Assembly (NCBI GenBank): GCA_000231825.2
Contig: JH720294.1
Location: forward strand, 2,450,654 to 2,514,653
Direction of reading: 5' to 3'
Origin: Tetrahymena elliotti 4EA
Taxonomy: Eukaryota > Ciliophora > Oligohymenophorea > Hymenostomatida > Tetrahymenidae
DNA length: 64,000 nucleotides
In this document: piece after piece, positions 23,992 to 36,800 of the stretch
How the letters are laid out: each line of letters starts with the position of its first letter
Numbering within the stretch: the first letter of the stretch is position 1
Translations under genes and position numbers: made by a program
The notes under the pieces: generated by a model
What the model was told of the DNA's origin: nothing
What the model saw: only the letters and a program-made list of their open reading frames with translations
Database searches by the model: none

Positions 23992-25497
23992 ATGTCCTTC
24001 GAAGATAATAAAAGAGCACCAGGTGGCCTAAACTCAGCATGGAACAATTATTTCTTCAACTCTAATTAACATCAAGAGAAACCTAAGTTTAATAATAATA
24101 TTGCCGTTAAATAAGCAGAAAAAGTAGAGTAACCCTTTAGTAATAATAATTAATTAGAGTTTAATTATGTAGAAATAAACAAAATCAATATACCTATTCC
24201 AAATTTTATCTAAGAAGACACACTAATGAAATTAAAATAGATAGCCATAAAAATTTAGAATGAATTCGATAGCTATTTAGGCATCCCAAATTTAAAAGAG
24301 TAAGTCTTAAATTAGATTCACAAAGATTTTATAAAGAAGAATGAATAAATAATCTAAAAATTCATACAAAAACCAAATAATGATATCAAAGAATAAAATT
24401 AACCACCTAAAATAGCTGAAAAACCAAATTTTGAGCAAAAATAACAATAAGATCAAAAAAATCTTTTTAAAAAACTAGATTTAAATAGACATGTTTAATA
24501 ACAATAATAAGAATATAACATAGTGAAGAGATAATAGATAGATGATGATGGTATTTCATCAAAATAATCTGAAGACTCATACAAATCAGAATAACAGCAA
24601 AGAAAAAGTATTATTGATAAATACTAGGTTGAAAAAATAAATGATGAACTTTCTCAAGAATTCAGATTATTTGTTAATAGTATATTCCAATACAACAAAA
24701 AATAATAATAAAACCTTTAAGTGACACTTAAATAATAATTTGATAATGACTAAAAAAAATAAAATAAATTGAACTAAAATTAATAATCCAACTTAATCTC
24801 CTAGCAGGATTTTGAGTATACTCAAGCATTTATTGATAATTTATTAGACAAAATTAAAAATTTTGGATCAAATAAATATAATAACAGCAAGAAGTAGAAC
24901 TAAGCAAGTGAGTCCCAAACAATTCATTTTAACTATAAAGAGAATAAAGTTTTGAAAATGATCTCTTATTCAGTGCTACACACTATCCTATGCAAATAAG
25001 TTAAAGAAAAAGCTAAGTAATATATTTTCAAAATCCTCAAAAAAGTAAAACCAAACAGTAAAGGATATGAAGCTGATAATTTTATTACTAGGCAAATTCA
25101 CTTACTTTTATTGACAATATTAACATTAAATACTAATAATATTGTGGAATTAATTGAATAGTTTTTGAATACTATCTACCAATATGATTTTTTAGTAACT
25201 CTCATTCTTGACAATCTACTATTTTAAGCTTTTAGGACCCTTAAAATTAAAAATTAACATTATCAATCAGCTGATTAAAATACATAGATTGATAACATTT
25301 CAAAGGCAAATGGATTAAATTTGTATTAAACTAGTAAAAAAAAAATAGATGAAAAGAAATATCTACATTCTAAGGACAAAAATCTTAATGTCTATGTTTA
25401 TCATGAATAGTCCTTAACCTAGTTACCTGGCTTACCAGTTTATTATATAATTAATCCAAGCAATTAGTTTCTTATTTCAATGCAAAATAGTTAATGA
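23992..25497 (+). CDS. Tandem-family unknown protein, copy 4
   Basis: Single exon, 501 residues. The family order is kept: NYVEINKINIPIPNF near residue 60, then IHKDFIKKNE, then a long Gln/Asn/Lys linker, then HFNYKENKVLKMISYSVLHT, then AKQYIFKILKKVKPNSKGYE and TRQIHLLLLTILTLNTNN. It ends LPGLPVYYIINPSNQFLISM. It is the most diverged intact copy and is the direct parent or sister of the decayed copy at 26470-27395, with which it shares long identical coding blocks and 3' flank. There is no membrane or signal segment. The function is unknown. The downstream neighbour on the opposite strand is a PH-like fragment. Confidence 0.85.
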
Positions 25498-26023
25498 CTT
25501 AAAATAATCACCACAAAAGAATAACATAAAATATATTTTTATTATCATTGTTTGTTTATTAAATATTTTCATATGATTTATTTTGTTTATCATTTTTTAT
25601 TGTTATAAAAAGTTGAAATCTTTACTCATTTTATTTATTCCCTTCTCTTTTCATTAACTTAATTATAATTCTTAGTTTTATATTAAAAACTTTTAATTTG
25701 ATTATAAGAAAATCATTTTATCAAATGTATAAAATAACTTGATCTTGAATTATAAAAAAATAATAAATTAACAAGTATCATATTTTCATAAATTGAATTT
25801 TACCTGATTAATATTGCCCCTACTTAAATGTTAACCATTTGTATTTAACTTTTAATATACCCTATCATTTTTAAATATTTTTAAGAATTGAATGTGACAA
25901 GAAAAAATTTTTTATTTGTGTTTAAAAAAATAATTAAGAGACTATCCCAATAAAATATTAAACACTTTTAGTAGTGTTCATGGGGCAGCAACACCATCAC
26001 TACCTATATAAAATATTGAAGCA
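25498..26023. other. Spacer with hairpin at its end
   Basis: 3' flank of family copy 4. The block at about 25545-25610 (ATTTTCATATGATTTATTTT and following) is repeated after the decayed copy at about 27460-27515. An inverted repeat GTAGTG/CACTAC spans 25971-26003. Confidence 0.5.
25971..26003. repeat. Imperfect hairpin GTAGTG...CACTAC
   Basis: Outer 6-bp arms enclose a second short pairing (TGTT with AACA) and a G/C-rich loop (CATGGGGCAGC). It lies just beyond the stop of the minus-strand PH-like fragment. Confidence 0.55.
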
Positions 26024-26395
26024 TCATTAAATAATAAAAAAAAAAAGAATAACCACATTACTAGGAATTTAGTTAGGGAAAAATTTCTAAAGAAATGTTC
26101 TTGTACCCTCTAGGCAGGGTTTTTCAATCATTTGGGATTTCACTATTTCCCTGATCCATTTGTGTCTAGACTCTACCTTCTATGCATCCATGTAATAGCA
26201 TCTCACATCACATAGGTCTCTTTGGTAAAAGCAAAAAGGATATGACACAGAAGAAGGGCTAGCTAAATAAACAGTATTAGCAGAAACTCTATTTAGCATC
26301 TGCTAATTAAATGAAAGGATGTCAAATCGCTAAATTTTTGAATGGGCTTTGGCTATATTTTCTTTTAGAGAATGTTATCTTATGTGAATATAATG
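26024..26395 (-). pseudogene. Fragment of a gene resembling the C-terminal half of a PH domain
   Basis: A 123-codon minus-strand frame is bounded upstream by TGA (26396-26398) and has no ATG near its beginning, so it looks like a piece of a larger gene. Its composition is richer in G+C than its surroundings and it has low-bias amino acids (Cys, Trp, Arg, Met) unlike random A+T frames. The stretch TVYLASPSSVSYPFCFY, a short loop, RCYYMDAQKVESRHKWIREI fits the last strands and the C-terminal helix of PH domains, with the near-invariant Trp at HKW. The frame crosses an 11-nt A/T run and ends 10 codons later, which may itself be a shift. It sits between family copy 4 and its decayed duplicate, suggesting rearrangement. 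The PH identity is inference. Confidence 0.45.
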
Positions 26396-26469
26396 TCATA
26401 CAACCACATATATTCTTTAAAGTCTTTCCTAAGCTTTACAATTTTCTCTAAGCCTAATAAAATGAAATT

Positions 26470-27395
26470 CTTTTGAAATGACCTTTAAGAAAAGAGAAAG
26501 GTGATCAATATGAAGAACAAAATAAAAAAAATAACAATTTAAATAATAAGAGGATTGTAGATCTTCCTCATTATCTGAAAAGTCATACAAATCAAATCAG
26601 ATTTAAAGCAAATAAAATGCATTGTTGATAATTACAACATACTTAACTAATAATTTGATTATGAGTAAAAAAATGAATAAAAATTGAACAAGAATAAATA
26701 ATCCAACTTAGTTTCCTAACAAGATTTTGAGTACAGTGAATTATTTATTGATAATGTATTAAACAAAATTTAAGATTTCGGATCTAATAAATATAATATC
26801 AACATGAAGTAAAATTAAGCAAGCCATTCTCACACACTTCATTTTAACTTTAAAGATAATAAAGCTTTGAAAATGATCTCATATTCGGTGCTACACACTG
26901 TCCTATGCAAATAAGATTAATAAAAAGCTAAGTAATATATTTTCAAGATCCTCGGAAAAATTAATCCAAACAGTAAAGGACATGAAACTGATAATTTTAT
27001 TATTAGGTAAATTTACTTGCTATTATTGCAAATATTAGCATTAAATACTAATAATATTAAATCCTTTTTGAATAATATGTACCAATTAGATATCTTAGTG
27101 ACTCTCATTCTTGGCAATCAATTTTTAGAACCCTTAAAATTAAAAATTAGCATTATCAAAAAGTCGATTAAAATACTTTGATTGATTGCAATTCAAAGGC
27201 AAATAGATTAAACCTATTTTTAACTAGTAAGAAACAAATTGATGCAAAGAATTACCTCTATTCTAAGGGCACAAATCTTAATGCATATATTTATTACGAA
27301 TAGTCTTTAATTTAGGTAAAGGTTTACCTGTTTATTATATAAATAATCAAAGCTAGTAATTTTTTACTTAAATGCATAATAACTAATGATTTATT
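26470..27395 (+). pseudogene. Decayed fifth copy of the tandem family
   Basis: Aligns with the middle and C-terminal part of copy 4 (about 24510-25497). Shared segments include HFNFKDNKALKMISYSVLHT, AKQYIFKILGKINPNSKGHE and RQIYLLLLQILALNTNNI. The 5' third and start codon are missing. An internal deletion removes the region equivalent to about 24620-24710 of copy 4. A second small deletion follows TNNI. After GNQFLEPLKLKI the frame shifts and reaches TGA (at about 27179), while the expected C-terminal coding persists in another frame (PVYYI-like). The copy is therefore non-functional. It retains the 3' flank of copy 4. Confidence 0.85.
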
Positions 27396-27813
27396 AGTCA
27401 CCACTTAAATTGATACACTAAATTAATTGATGAAAAATACTACTTATATTATTAATCCTTTTTATTAAACATTTTCATATTATTTATTTTGTTCATTATT
27501 GTTTATTAATAAATGTGTAATAAAAAATATCCTCTCAAATATTCAACAGAACTATTTTAATTATTCTTTTAAATTATTTGTGAATGAATAGCTTGAAAAA
27601 TTGTAAATTAAAGGTAAATAAAAGGCTTTTTTAATTAAATATTAAAAAATAATTCACAATTTAAATTCAAATTCAGAATAAAACATTAAAACGTATAATT
27701 TACTAAAGTTAATAGAAAGATTTGTTTGATAACTAATCTTACAATAAAATAGAATTAATTTTTTAGAGTGTTTGAATTAAAAAAATATTTTTATTGTTTG
27801 ATTAATATATTTT
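27396..27813. other. Convergent spacer before the channel gene
   Basis: Contains the duplicated 3' flank of copy 4 (to about 27515), then A+T-rich sequence up to the stop of the minus-strand channel. Confidence 0.5.
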
Positions 27814-30800
27814 TCAAATGTCATTTTTAAGAGAGGTTTATTTAAATAATTAATTTTGATTGGGAAGTTTATTTTTAAAGTTAAAAATCGAATTTCTAGA
27901 TAACACATCAATACTTGGGTTTGCCTATTTAGCTGCTTATATCTTAGTCATGCTAGTAATTTTGTTTTGATTCTATGAGGAATATTGATATCTGTTAGTT
28001 TATCCAAATTCAAAATCTGAATCTAATTTCTTAAGATTTAGAGTATCTATTCTTCTAAGCTTATTGTTGTTTGAAGTTTTTCTTTAGGTTGGAGACCATT
28101 CATCTCTATCAGCTTTTTCACTAATTTGATCAAAAAGGATACTTTTGTTTCCCTTTTTTGATGCTTGCTTATCAATTACTTTAGAAACAGCTTAGCTTTT
28201 TTTATCTTTACTGTTTGAACGAGATTGAGAAGAAGATGAAGAGCTATCCTCATCAGAATTACTAGAATCTGAATTAGAAGAAGAATCTGAAGAAGATGAT
28301 TGTGATCCTTTTAATGCAGCATTTTAATTTAAATCGTTTTTGAGTTCTATTTTTTTTTAAGAATATGTTTTTGATAGCAATGTTCCTCTACGAGAATGTA
28401 TTTCTTTTAGAACAGGTTCGCTTTTCTTTCTATTAGTTGATTTAATAGAATTCTTATCCATTTATTAACTCTTATTATCTTATTAATTTTGAGATTATTA
28501 ATCATTGCTAACTTAATTATTTTCTATTTATTGATCTTCATCACTTCCATAGCTATCATCAGATGAGCAAGAACTAGATTAATCTTCAATCTTATTATCA
28601 GATTTTCCATTTTTAACTTTTATCCTAGAGTAATTCGACCATGCTTTAAAAGACATTTACAAAAACATAAACGCAATCATAGGGTTAGCCTTTTTCTATC
28701 CCTTTTGATGATGACTAGCAAACACTTTTTTATTCTTTTTTAAGATTTGTTTTTTCTTCTTTTCAGCAATCTTAAGTCTTGTTTCTACTTCCAGTTTATT
28801 AAGCATTTTCATCATTTCTGGGCCAGCATTTTACATTAGTTTAGAACCATATTCTTTCTTCATACAACCAAATAACATATCATTAAAGAACACATATTCT
28901 TATTGATCCCTTTTAATTTAAAAATTTTTAGAATATATTTATTTGCTTGTTATCTAAAAAAATGTTACTCTCCCACCTACTAGACAAGTTGCCAGTTCAT
29001 TACTTGCTTTGCAATCTCTTTTTTGGTTACAGGATGAGCAGTTGGAGCATTTGGATCAGGGTCGTGATAACCTATAAATTATTATTAATATTTAATTATT
29101 TGTGATAAATAATAAAAATTTACCAAGAGGAAGAGGAAGATCATATAAGAAATCAACAATATCTTTTGAGTTAATTTTTTCTCCTAAGGTCTTTTTGGTG
29201 TATTTTGACCATGTTATTCTGAAAATATTTAATTTATCATTAAATGCTTAGAGTGGATTGTCTTCTTTCATGTGATAATCTTCAAAATATTAAATTATAA
29301 TCAAAATAAACAGGTTTAACATAATGAAAGAGCAAATTAAGACAAATGAGATGAAGTAAAGAGTGCTAAATCCTATTTTTTATTATAAAAATAATTTAAT
29401 TTAAATTGAAATAAAAAATTTGATTTTAAATTTAAAGAATTTCTCTAAAAAAAAAATTTACCTGAACCACAATCCTTTCCTGGAGTACAATCGCTTGTTT
29501 TACCACAATCAAACATGAATTAATACCAATTTTCTCCAGTAGAGCATCTGAATAAAGTAATCATTGCATTACCAAAATTGTCAAAATTATTATATCTATC
29601 AACTACTACTCCTTCTTTGACATCTTTAAACATAAAAACACCCAAAACAGAATAAATAAAGAAAACCAATAGTAGTAAAGCACCAACGTTTATCAAAGAG
29701 GGAAGAGAGAACATTAAAGTTTCTATCAATTTTTATAAACCCTTCATACTTTTAACTAATTTAAGCAAACGTGAAACTCTAAAAACTCTAATAATACGAA
29801 TTAGCTATGGCCCAATTCTGAGAAAAGAAGCGCTAAGAGCGCCACTGTAGTTAAGAATGATATCAATTAGACTGGAAACAACAACAAATAAATCAAATTT
29901 ATTCCAGTCGTTAGCAAAAAATCCTTTAATTCCAAAAGCAATAAATTTCATGATAGTTTCTAATATAAAGCAAGATGTAAAGAATAAATTGATAGATTCT
30001 AAAACAGAATCATATGATTATGGAGATCCTTCATATGCCATAGCCATAGTTAATATGTTAGCAACAATCAAAACCATAATAAATATCTCAAATTTTTAAT
30101 TAGTGACTATTATATACATCAGCTTTTGTACAGGATGAGTAGGGACCACGCTTTAAGCAAACTCAGCTTTTACTCCAATAATCATTTATTAGAACTCTAT
30201 CCAACGTTTTTATTCTTCTGTTAAGAATAAAGAAGATTGTCTTTCATTTTTTTATGCTTCATTAAAATTCAAAAAGATAACACCAACAAATAAGTTTATT
30301 AAAAAGAAAGATCCAACTAAAATGAATAGCATATAAAAGTAACTAATTTATATGTAATTGTCTTTCACTGGACCCTAGTATTTTTTATATTTAAAATGAA
30401 TCAATAAGCAATTAAAATTCTTTCAAAAAAATAATATTTGCTTGGTGTTAAGCTAGTAAGTCATTCATAAATTAAACACTTTTTTTATTTGAAAAATACA
30501 TAATCTATTTGCGAAATCACCAAATAAATTTTTTATAATTTTTCAGCTTGAACAAAAATAAATGGCTTTCTCTTTTTATTTTTCACTTTATATTTTGATT
30601 AAAATGATTTATGAAGGTATTGAATAAATTTATTACGACATCAGCTAGGTTAGAATCTATGGCTTAATACATCAGGTCTGGCCATCCTTCTAGAGAACTG
30701 ATGATGTAAAGAGTTCTCATAGCATTCAGTATATTATCAAAATTTGTATCAAAATTTTTCCATTAGTATCCCATACTTAAACACTTTTATTACAAAAATA

Positions 30801-33800
30801 TTAAATGAAGTATTTAAAAAATAAAAATTTACAGTCTATTGATTGATGTGATAATAAGATTTTAATCCTGAGCAATAACCCATTCTGTTTCCTATCAATG
30901 AAATACCCAAAATAGCAAACATTATCCTATTAATTATATAATGAATTATTTTTTTAGATGAAGGTATTAGATGTAAAAGAATTTACCAGATGAGAAATAT
31001 AACAATTAGTATATTAAATATTCCAGATATAGATTCAAAAAGTGCTATAACTACTACCTTCATATTTACATTATGACTAATAAATCTTAAAGGACGCAGA
31101 GTTCTAAGAAGTCTCAAAATCTTTTATTTGTTAATAATAATAAAATAAAAAAAATTATTTTTTTTGTTTAAAACTTACTTTTATAAAGGAAAGATCAACT
31201 CCTTAAAAAGTCATGTCAACTATGGAAGTACACACAATGAAAAAATCAATTTAGGACCATGATTCATCTAAATAGGAATTCTCATCTCCTATAAATCCAA
31301 ATGAAATAATTTTCAAGAGGGCTTCTGTGATAAAGATAAAGTTAAACATTAAATCAACATTGTTGAGTGCTTAACCAGCTTCAGAACTGTCATCAACATA
31401 AGTATCTACAATCAACTTTAGTGAACTTGTAACGATAAAAAATAAGATAGCATTTTCAAATTATGGGTGCTTAACAACTTTGTAACAAAAGATTCTTATT
31501 GGATTTTGCTTTGAAAAGATATAAAGAGAATGAGAACATTCAATTCCAATAAAAAGCTATTGATTTGCAGATTTTCCTTCAAGCTGAAGTATTTCTTATT
31601 CAATCAATTCCATTTCTTCAGAGTCCATTCTTTCAAAATCTTCATTTAGAATCTAAAGGTTCTCTTGATTGAGCTGGTTGAATTATTAATTTTTATTATC
31701 GTTTTTATCTACTTCCTCCTCTTCATACTAATCTTCTTCATCATCAAGTTAGCTATCTTCTTAACTTTAATCTGTAAATCCATCAAGTAAAATAGCCAAG
31801 AACAAATTCAAAAATATCCAATTACCAATAAAAATCCAAACAATGAGATAGATTGAAGTTAAGAATTTATTCACAGGTGAATTAAATGCTTTATAAAGAA
31901 TATCATTCCAATTTTCTATTGTCATCAATTAAAAGACAGTTATAAAACCATTCTAGAAATTATCAAAATTCTAACGTACTCTAGGGTCTATAATTTCAAG
32001 TTTTCCTCCATAAAGTTGCATACCCAATAAAGTAAAAATGAATATAAACAAAAACAGCAAAAATGCAATATAAATAAAACTGTCTAAAGTTCTTGAGATA
32101 ACTTTGATGATAACACCCATAAATTCTAAACCTCTAAGCAAACGAGTAACTCTCATAACTCTAAATGTTCTGAAAATTCTAACAGATCTAAAAGCAGAAA
32201 AAGCAGAATTTCCTCCACTAAAAATTAATAATTCCATAATAGATAAACAAACGATAAGCCCATCAAAAATATTCATTCTATCTCTGACATATCCTATTAA
32301 AACAACATTTTATATAAAATCGATAAAAATAAATTGGTTAGCTAATTAATGATTTACCAGCTGGTGTTAGGCCAATTATTTTAAAAGCCATTTCTCCAAT
32401 AAAAAAGTAAGTAAAAATATTATTGAGTTAATCTAAAATATCATTTGATTATTAGTCTGAAAAAGTTCCTGATAATGCAAGAACAACAGTATTACCAAAT
32501 ACTGCTATTGTAGCTAGATTATTGAAAAAGCTACCTTTAACAAAATGATTGAGATGCTTGTGCATCACAATTAGAACTCCGAAAATGCCTGAAATCCACA
32601 TTTTAATATCCTATCTATCACTATTTAGTGGTCTTAAAACTTAGTTCAATTTTTATACACCTCCCCTATATCCTCTCAGCACATCTAATCCAGAAAAAAT
32701 TTACTTTGTCTTTATACCAGTCTATGCATCTTCTCTCTAAATTAAATTAATTTATAATTTTATTAATTAAATTGAACTAAAAATGTTAAATTTACAAGTT
32801 GATCTAAATACTCATTTCTGAAGTTGAAATTTTCATTGATTTCAATTTCATTTTTATTTTTCTTAATTGGTGCATTGATAGCATGTAAAACTGAATTGAA
32901 ATTAGAGTAGTTTATTTTTTCGTTTGTCTTCACATTCTAGTCTTAAAGCAATTCTTTTTTGATTCTTTCTCTTTTCTTTTTCGTTTAGGAAAGAAGAAAT
33001 TTAGTATGTCTCATTGTGATTGAGTTTGATTTATCATTATTTTATTGTGAAAGAGAAACTGACTAGGCTTCACTCATGCTGAAATCATCTCCCTAATGAG
33101 AGCTAAATTTGTCAAAGAATGCAATTCTACTACTCATTTTAATAGGAATTTTTAGTTTATATGCTTCTTATTTATCTGAACCAAGAGATGGATTTGATGC
33201 AAAACTTTTATTAAATTTTGAAACTTAGGGATGAACTCTACTTTTATCTCCTTTAACAGAATCTTAAGGAGATTAGTATCCTTAAGTAAATTTACTAAAA
33301 GTGATAACTGATTTATTATCTTTTAGAGTATTAGCATCGTTCTTCTTCTTAATTACTGAAAGGTCTCCTTATTAAACACTATTTTAATTTCCAGATTTTT
33401 TAGACATCGCTGCATTCTAAATCATTTGTTGTAATTTTTTTAGCTTTTAGATTCTTTCTTTAGCTTTACTTTGGTTAGAATTATTTTCACGAACGCTATT
33501 ATCATTAGATCCTTTCTTTCCGCTATGAATTGATTTTGAAAGATTCTACTTTTTTTTTTAACGGCTAGTTAATTTTTTCTTTTTCTTAACAACCTTTAGT
33601 TTATGGAGTATTCTATATTTCATTTATCTCAATCTTTACTCTTCTTCATCCTCTTAATCTTTAATTTATTTGTTGATTGTTTATTCCATAACGTCTTCTC
33701 TTGATGTGAATTTATTTTCATATGAAAAATCAACCATTAATTTCCAATTTTTAACATCTTTGATCATCTTCTCTTCTAATTCCTGTTACTCTTTTTCCCT

Positions 33801-36800
33801 TTTTCTCTTTTCAAGGAGATCTATTTAGAAGAATTGAGTGGAAGAGCTTGCTTCAATTAACTTATGCTCTTATCTTATCTTTTCAATTTTCTTAAGCCAT
33901 TCAATTTAAAGTAATTCCTTTTATTTCTAATACTCTGTAAGCTCAAAAGCAGATTTGACTTTATTATTTTAATTGCTATTATTTTCATTAATATTATCCT
34001 CTTTGTGTTCTTATTAATGGCTCATACTTTCATTTAATTAGGTTTCACCATTCTCTTATTAAATGTTTCTTTACTTTGAACTCTACTACCATAAAGAAGG
34101 ACTTCTCATTTCATCTTAAAATTTTAATCTGTTTACCCTTTCTGTATTTTTATTTGTTTTTTACTCATCATCTTCTTCCTCTTCAACTTCTTGGATGACT
34201 TTATTAAAACTTTCTTAGTTGTTGCTTTTTCTGTCTTTGAAATCAAAATTTTTCTTTTAAAAAATAGATTTTTCATTAATTTATTGTTTAAAAAATTAAA
34301 AAATTACATTAACTTCTCCTTGTGTAGTTGTTGTAGCCTATTCTGGTTTTTTTATGATAACAGTACCGTTCTTTTACTTTTAATTCAAAGGAGAAAGTTA
34401 TTTTTTTCCAACCAAGTTAAAGTCATCTTAATTATTCTCTTCTTCTTCTTCATCTTCCTCTTCAAGATAATCTTTGCCTTAATTTTAGTTATCTTCTTCA
34501 TCAGATTCTGCTTTCAACTTGTTTGCTATTTTTTCATTCAAATTTTTTAAAACTTAAGCTAAGTATTGATAATTTTCAGTTTATTCTTGTTTCTTCTCTG
34601 GATTTTAATAGAAATCTGAATCATTTAGCAAGCTATCGCTCATTTCATCTGTTTCTTGCTTCTAGAGCTAACCTCTTTAAGTTTCATTTATAGGAGAGTT
34701 AAAATTAATCAAATTTTAATTTAATGGAGATGCAATAATATGATTAGGATTTATATGACTTTTACCATTATTCATTCTTTACGTAAATTGTATTTCATCT
34801 CCTTCGCTACTGCATAAATTTAATCTTAGAGGAGTTTGGCTGGTCTACTTGGTTAAATCTTAGTCTGGCAACTCAACTGTAGAACTATGACTTTCTAACA
34901 TTATAGATCCTTAGCTGCTTAAAGAAAATTTTTTTAACTGAATTTCGGGTTTTTCTTATTTTTATTTGACTGAACTTTGCTTTTTTTGGCTTTTCAAATT
35001 TAAAATTGAGAATTTTTTAGGTGACGAATGGTCTAGTGCTGATTCTCTACTTCTTGTTGAATCAGTTTTGTTAATACTTTTAGCAGCAGAATCTTATGAT
35101 TATTTATTTTGTAAGTCTTACTAAAAATTATCATTGCTGGGCTAAGCGAAGAATTCATCTCTACTTTTAGTTTAACCATTATGATTTAATTTATCTTAAA
35201 TGTTAGTTTGACTTGAAGCTAAAGAAGTTTATTATTTATCTATTATCTCTTTATGAGAAAATTTAGAAATACTCTCTTTATGGCTTTCTTTATGTGATGT
35301 TTAGGTTTTTTACCCATTAATTTCCTTCCAAAATTAATCCTCATCATCTTCATTTAAGAGTATTTACTAGGAAGAATTAGAACTATTTTATTATTATAAA
35401 TTTTTACCTTGTTATCCAATAAAATTAAAAGGCTTTTGAATTGCAGCAAAATAATTAGTTTAAAATCCCATGAAGGTAACTTAATTTTTTACTAACATTT
35501 ACTAAGGATTGTAAAGCATGATTCTTTATTCTTTTTCTTATTGATTTTAATTAGCTTAACTATTTAATGTAGCATTTTCAACAGAGTTTATATTTTCTTA
35601 TGGGACTACTTTACTAATAAATGGATTACTTTTAGTAGACTATTTCTAAAAAGTGATATTTTGCTATTCATCAGCTAATACAATACCATGATTTTGATCC
35701 TAATTATTTTATTGTTCATCACTGTTTTATTTTGCCATTTCTGCTACTGGGGTATATTATTATAGATCATTTTTTTGATGAACACCAGGTAGCATTTAGA
35801 ATTAAGGAATAATTCTATAGAATTTTGCTATTTTCTTAGTAGCTTATTATATTTTACTTTTCTACTTATTCCTCCACTGCTCTACAAACAACTTTTTACG
35901 TAACTTTTCTTCCCTTAAATTATTTTCTTTTTATTTCTATTTTTAAAGTTGTCTTAATTTTGCTAAATCTTCCCAAACAAAACCTCTTTTTTATTGCTCT
36001 TCTCTAAAGCTATCTAAATTAAAGCGCTCTTTTTGTTAAATTTGACTGCTATTGAGTGGATCTATTGTTTTTAGATATTGTCTCTCTAAACAACGATATT
36101 CTCTCAAAATATCAATAGTCATTTCTGGTTCTTCTTATACCTATTCTTAGACATCAACAGAATTTCCTTAGTTATCTGAAAACTTAGCTTTAATAACTGC
36201 CAGTGTAAGATTAATTAAAAAAAAGGATCCTATAAAGACTAGCAAAACAAAGTAAACTACTGTGAATACAGAAAAAGCATCAAATAACTAATACATTATC
36301 TAACTCCAACCTTCCAAAGTAATAACTTAGAAAACCATTAAAAAAGAGTAAAAAATATCATCAAAATTTGTAACATTAAATTATGGATTGCTCATTGTTT
36401 TTCCACATACATAGTTTCCTGCACAATCAAAGCCACCACCACAAATTTAGTTCCAATCTTCAATAATACCAGATGTTGGATCTAAACATCTACGTAAAAG
36501 TAATCCACTAAACAATTATACTCCACCAATAGCAAATATCAAGAAGAAGAATGTTAAAATAATCATACTATTTACCAAATAAGGTATAGCAGAAAAGAGA
36601 GTTTTCAGCAAAATTTTTAATTTTTTTACTTTTGAAATAGTTCTTAGAGGTCTTAGAATTCTCAAAGACCTAAGAGCACGGAGATTAACTGTTGAAGAAC
36701 CTATAATAAGAGGCTTTAGAAATTTAAATAAAAATAAATATAATTTTAATATAATATTAATTTTACAAGAATAGAAGACACTACAATAGCAAAATCTAGG

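Noticed and set aside
26340..26350. AATTTTTGAAT resembling an Sm-binding site of an snRNA
   Set aside because: No flanking snRNA stem-loops, and it lies within or beside the PH-like coding fragment.
28910..28968. Very short (23-32 nt) introns considered for the junction before channel exon 12
   Set aside because: A 59-nt intron (28910-28968) joins both sides in phase and restores a sensible C-tail, matching other intron sizes here.
29857..30099. Plus-strand frames over the channel gene (also 32104-32349, 34191-34550, 38227-38421)
   Set aside because: Antisense to strongly conserved channel coding sequence; shadows.
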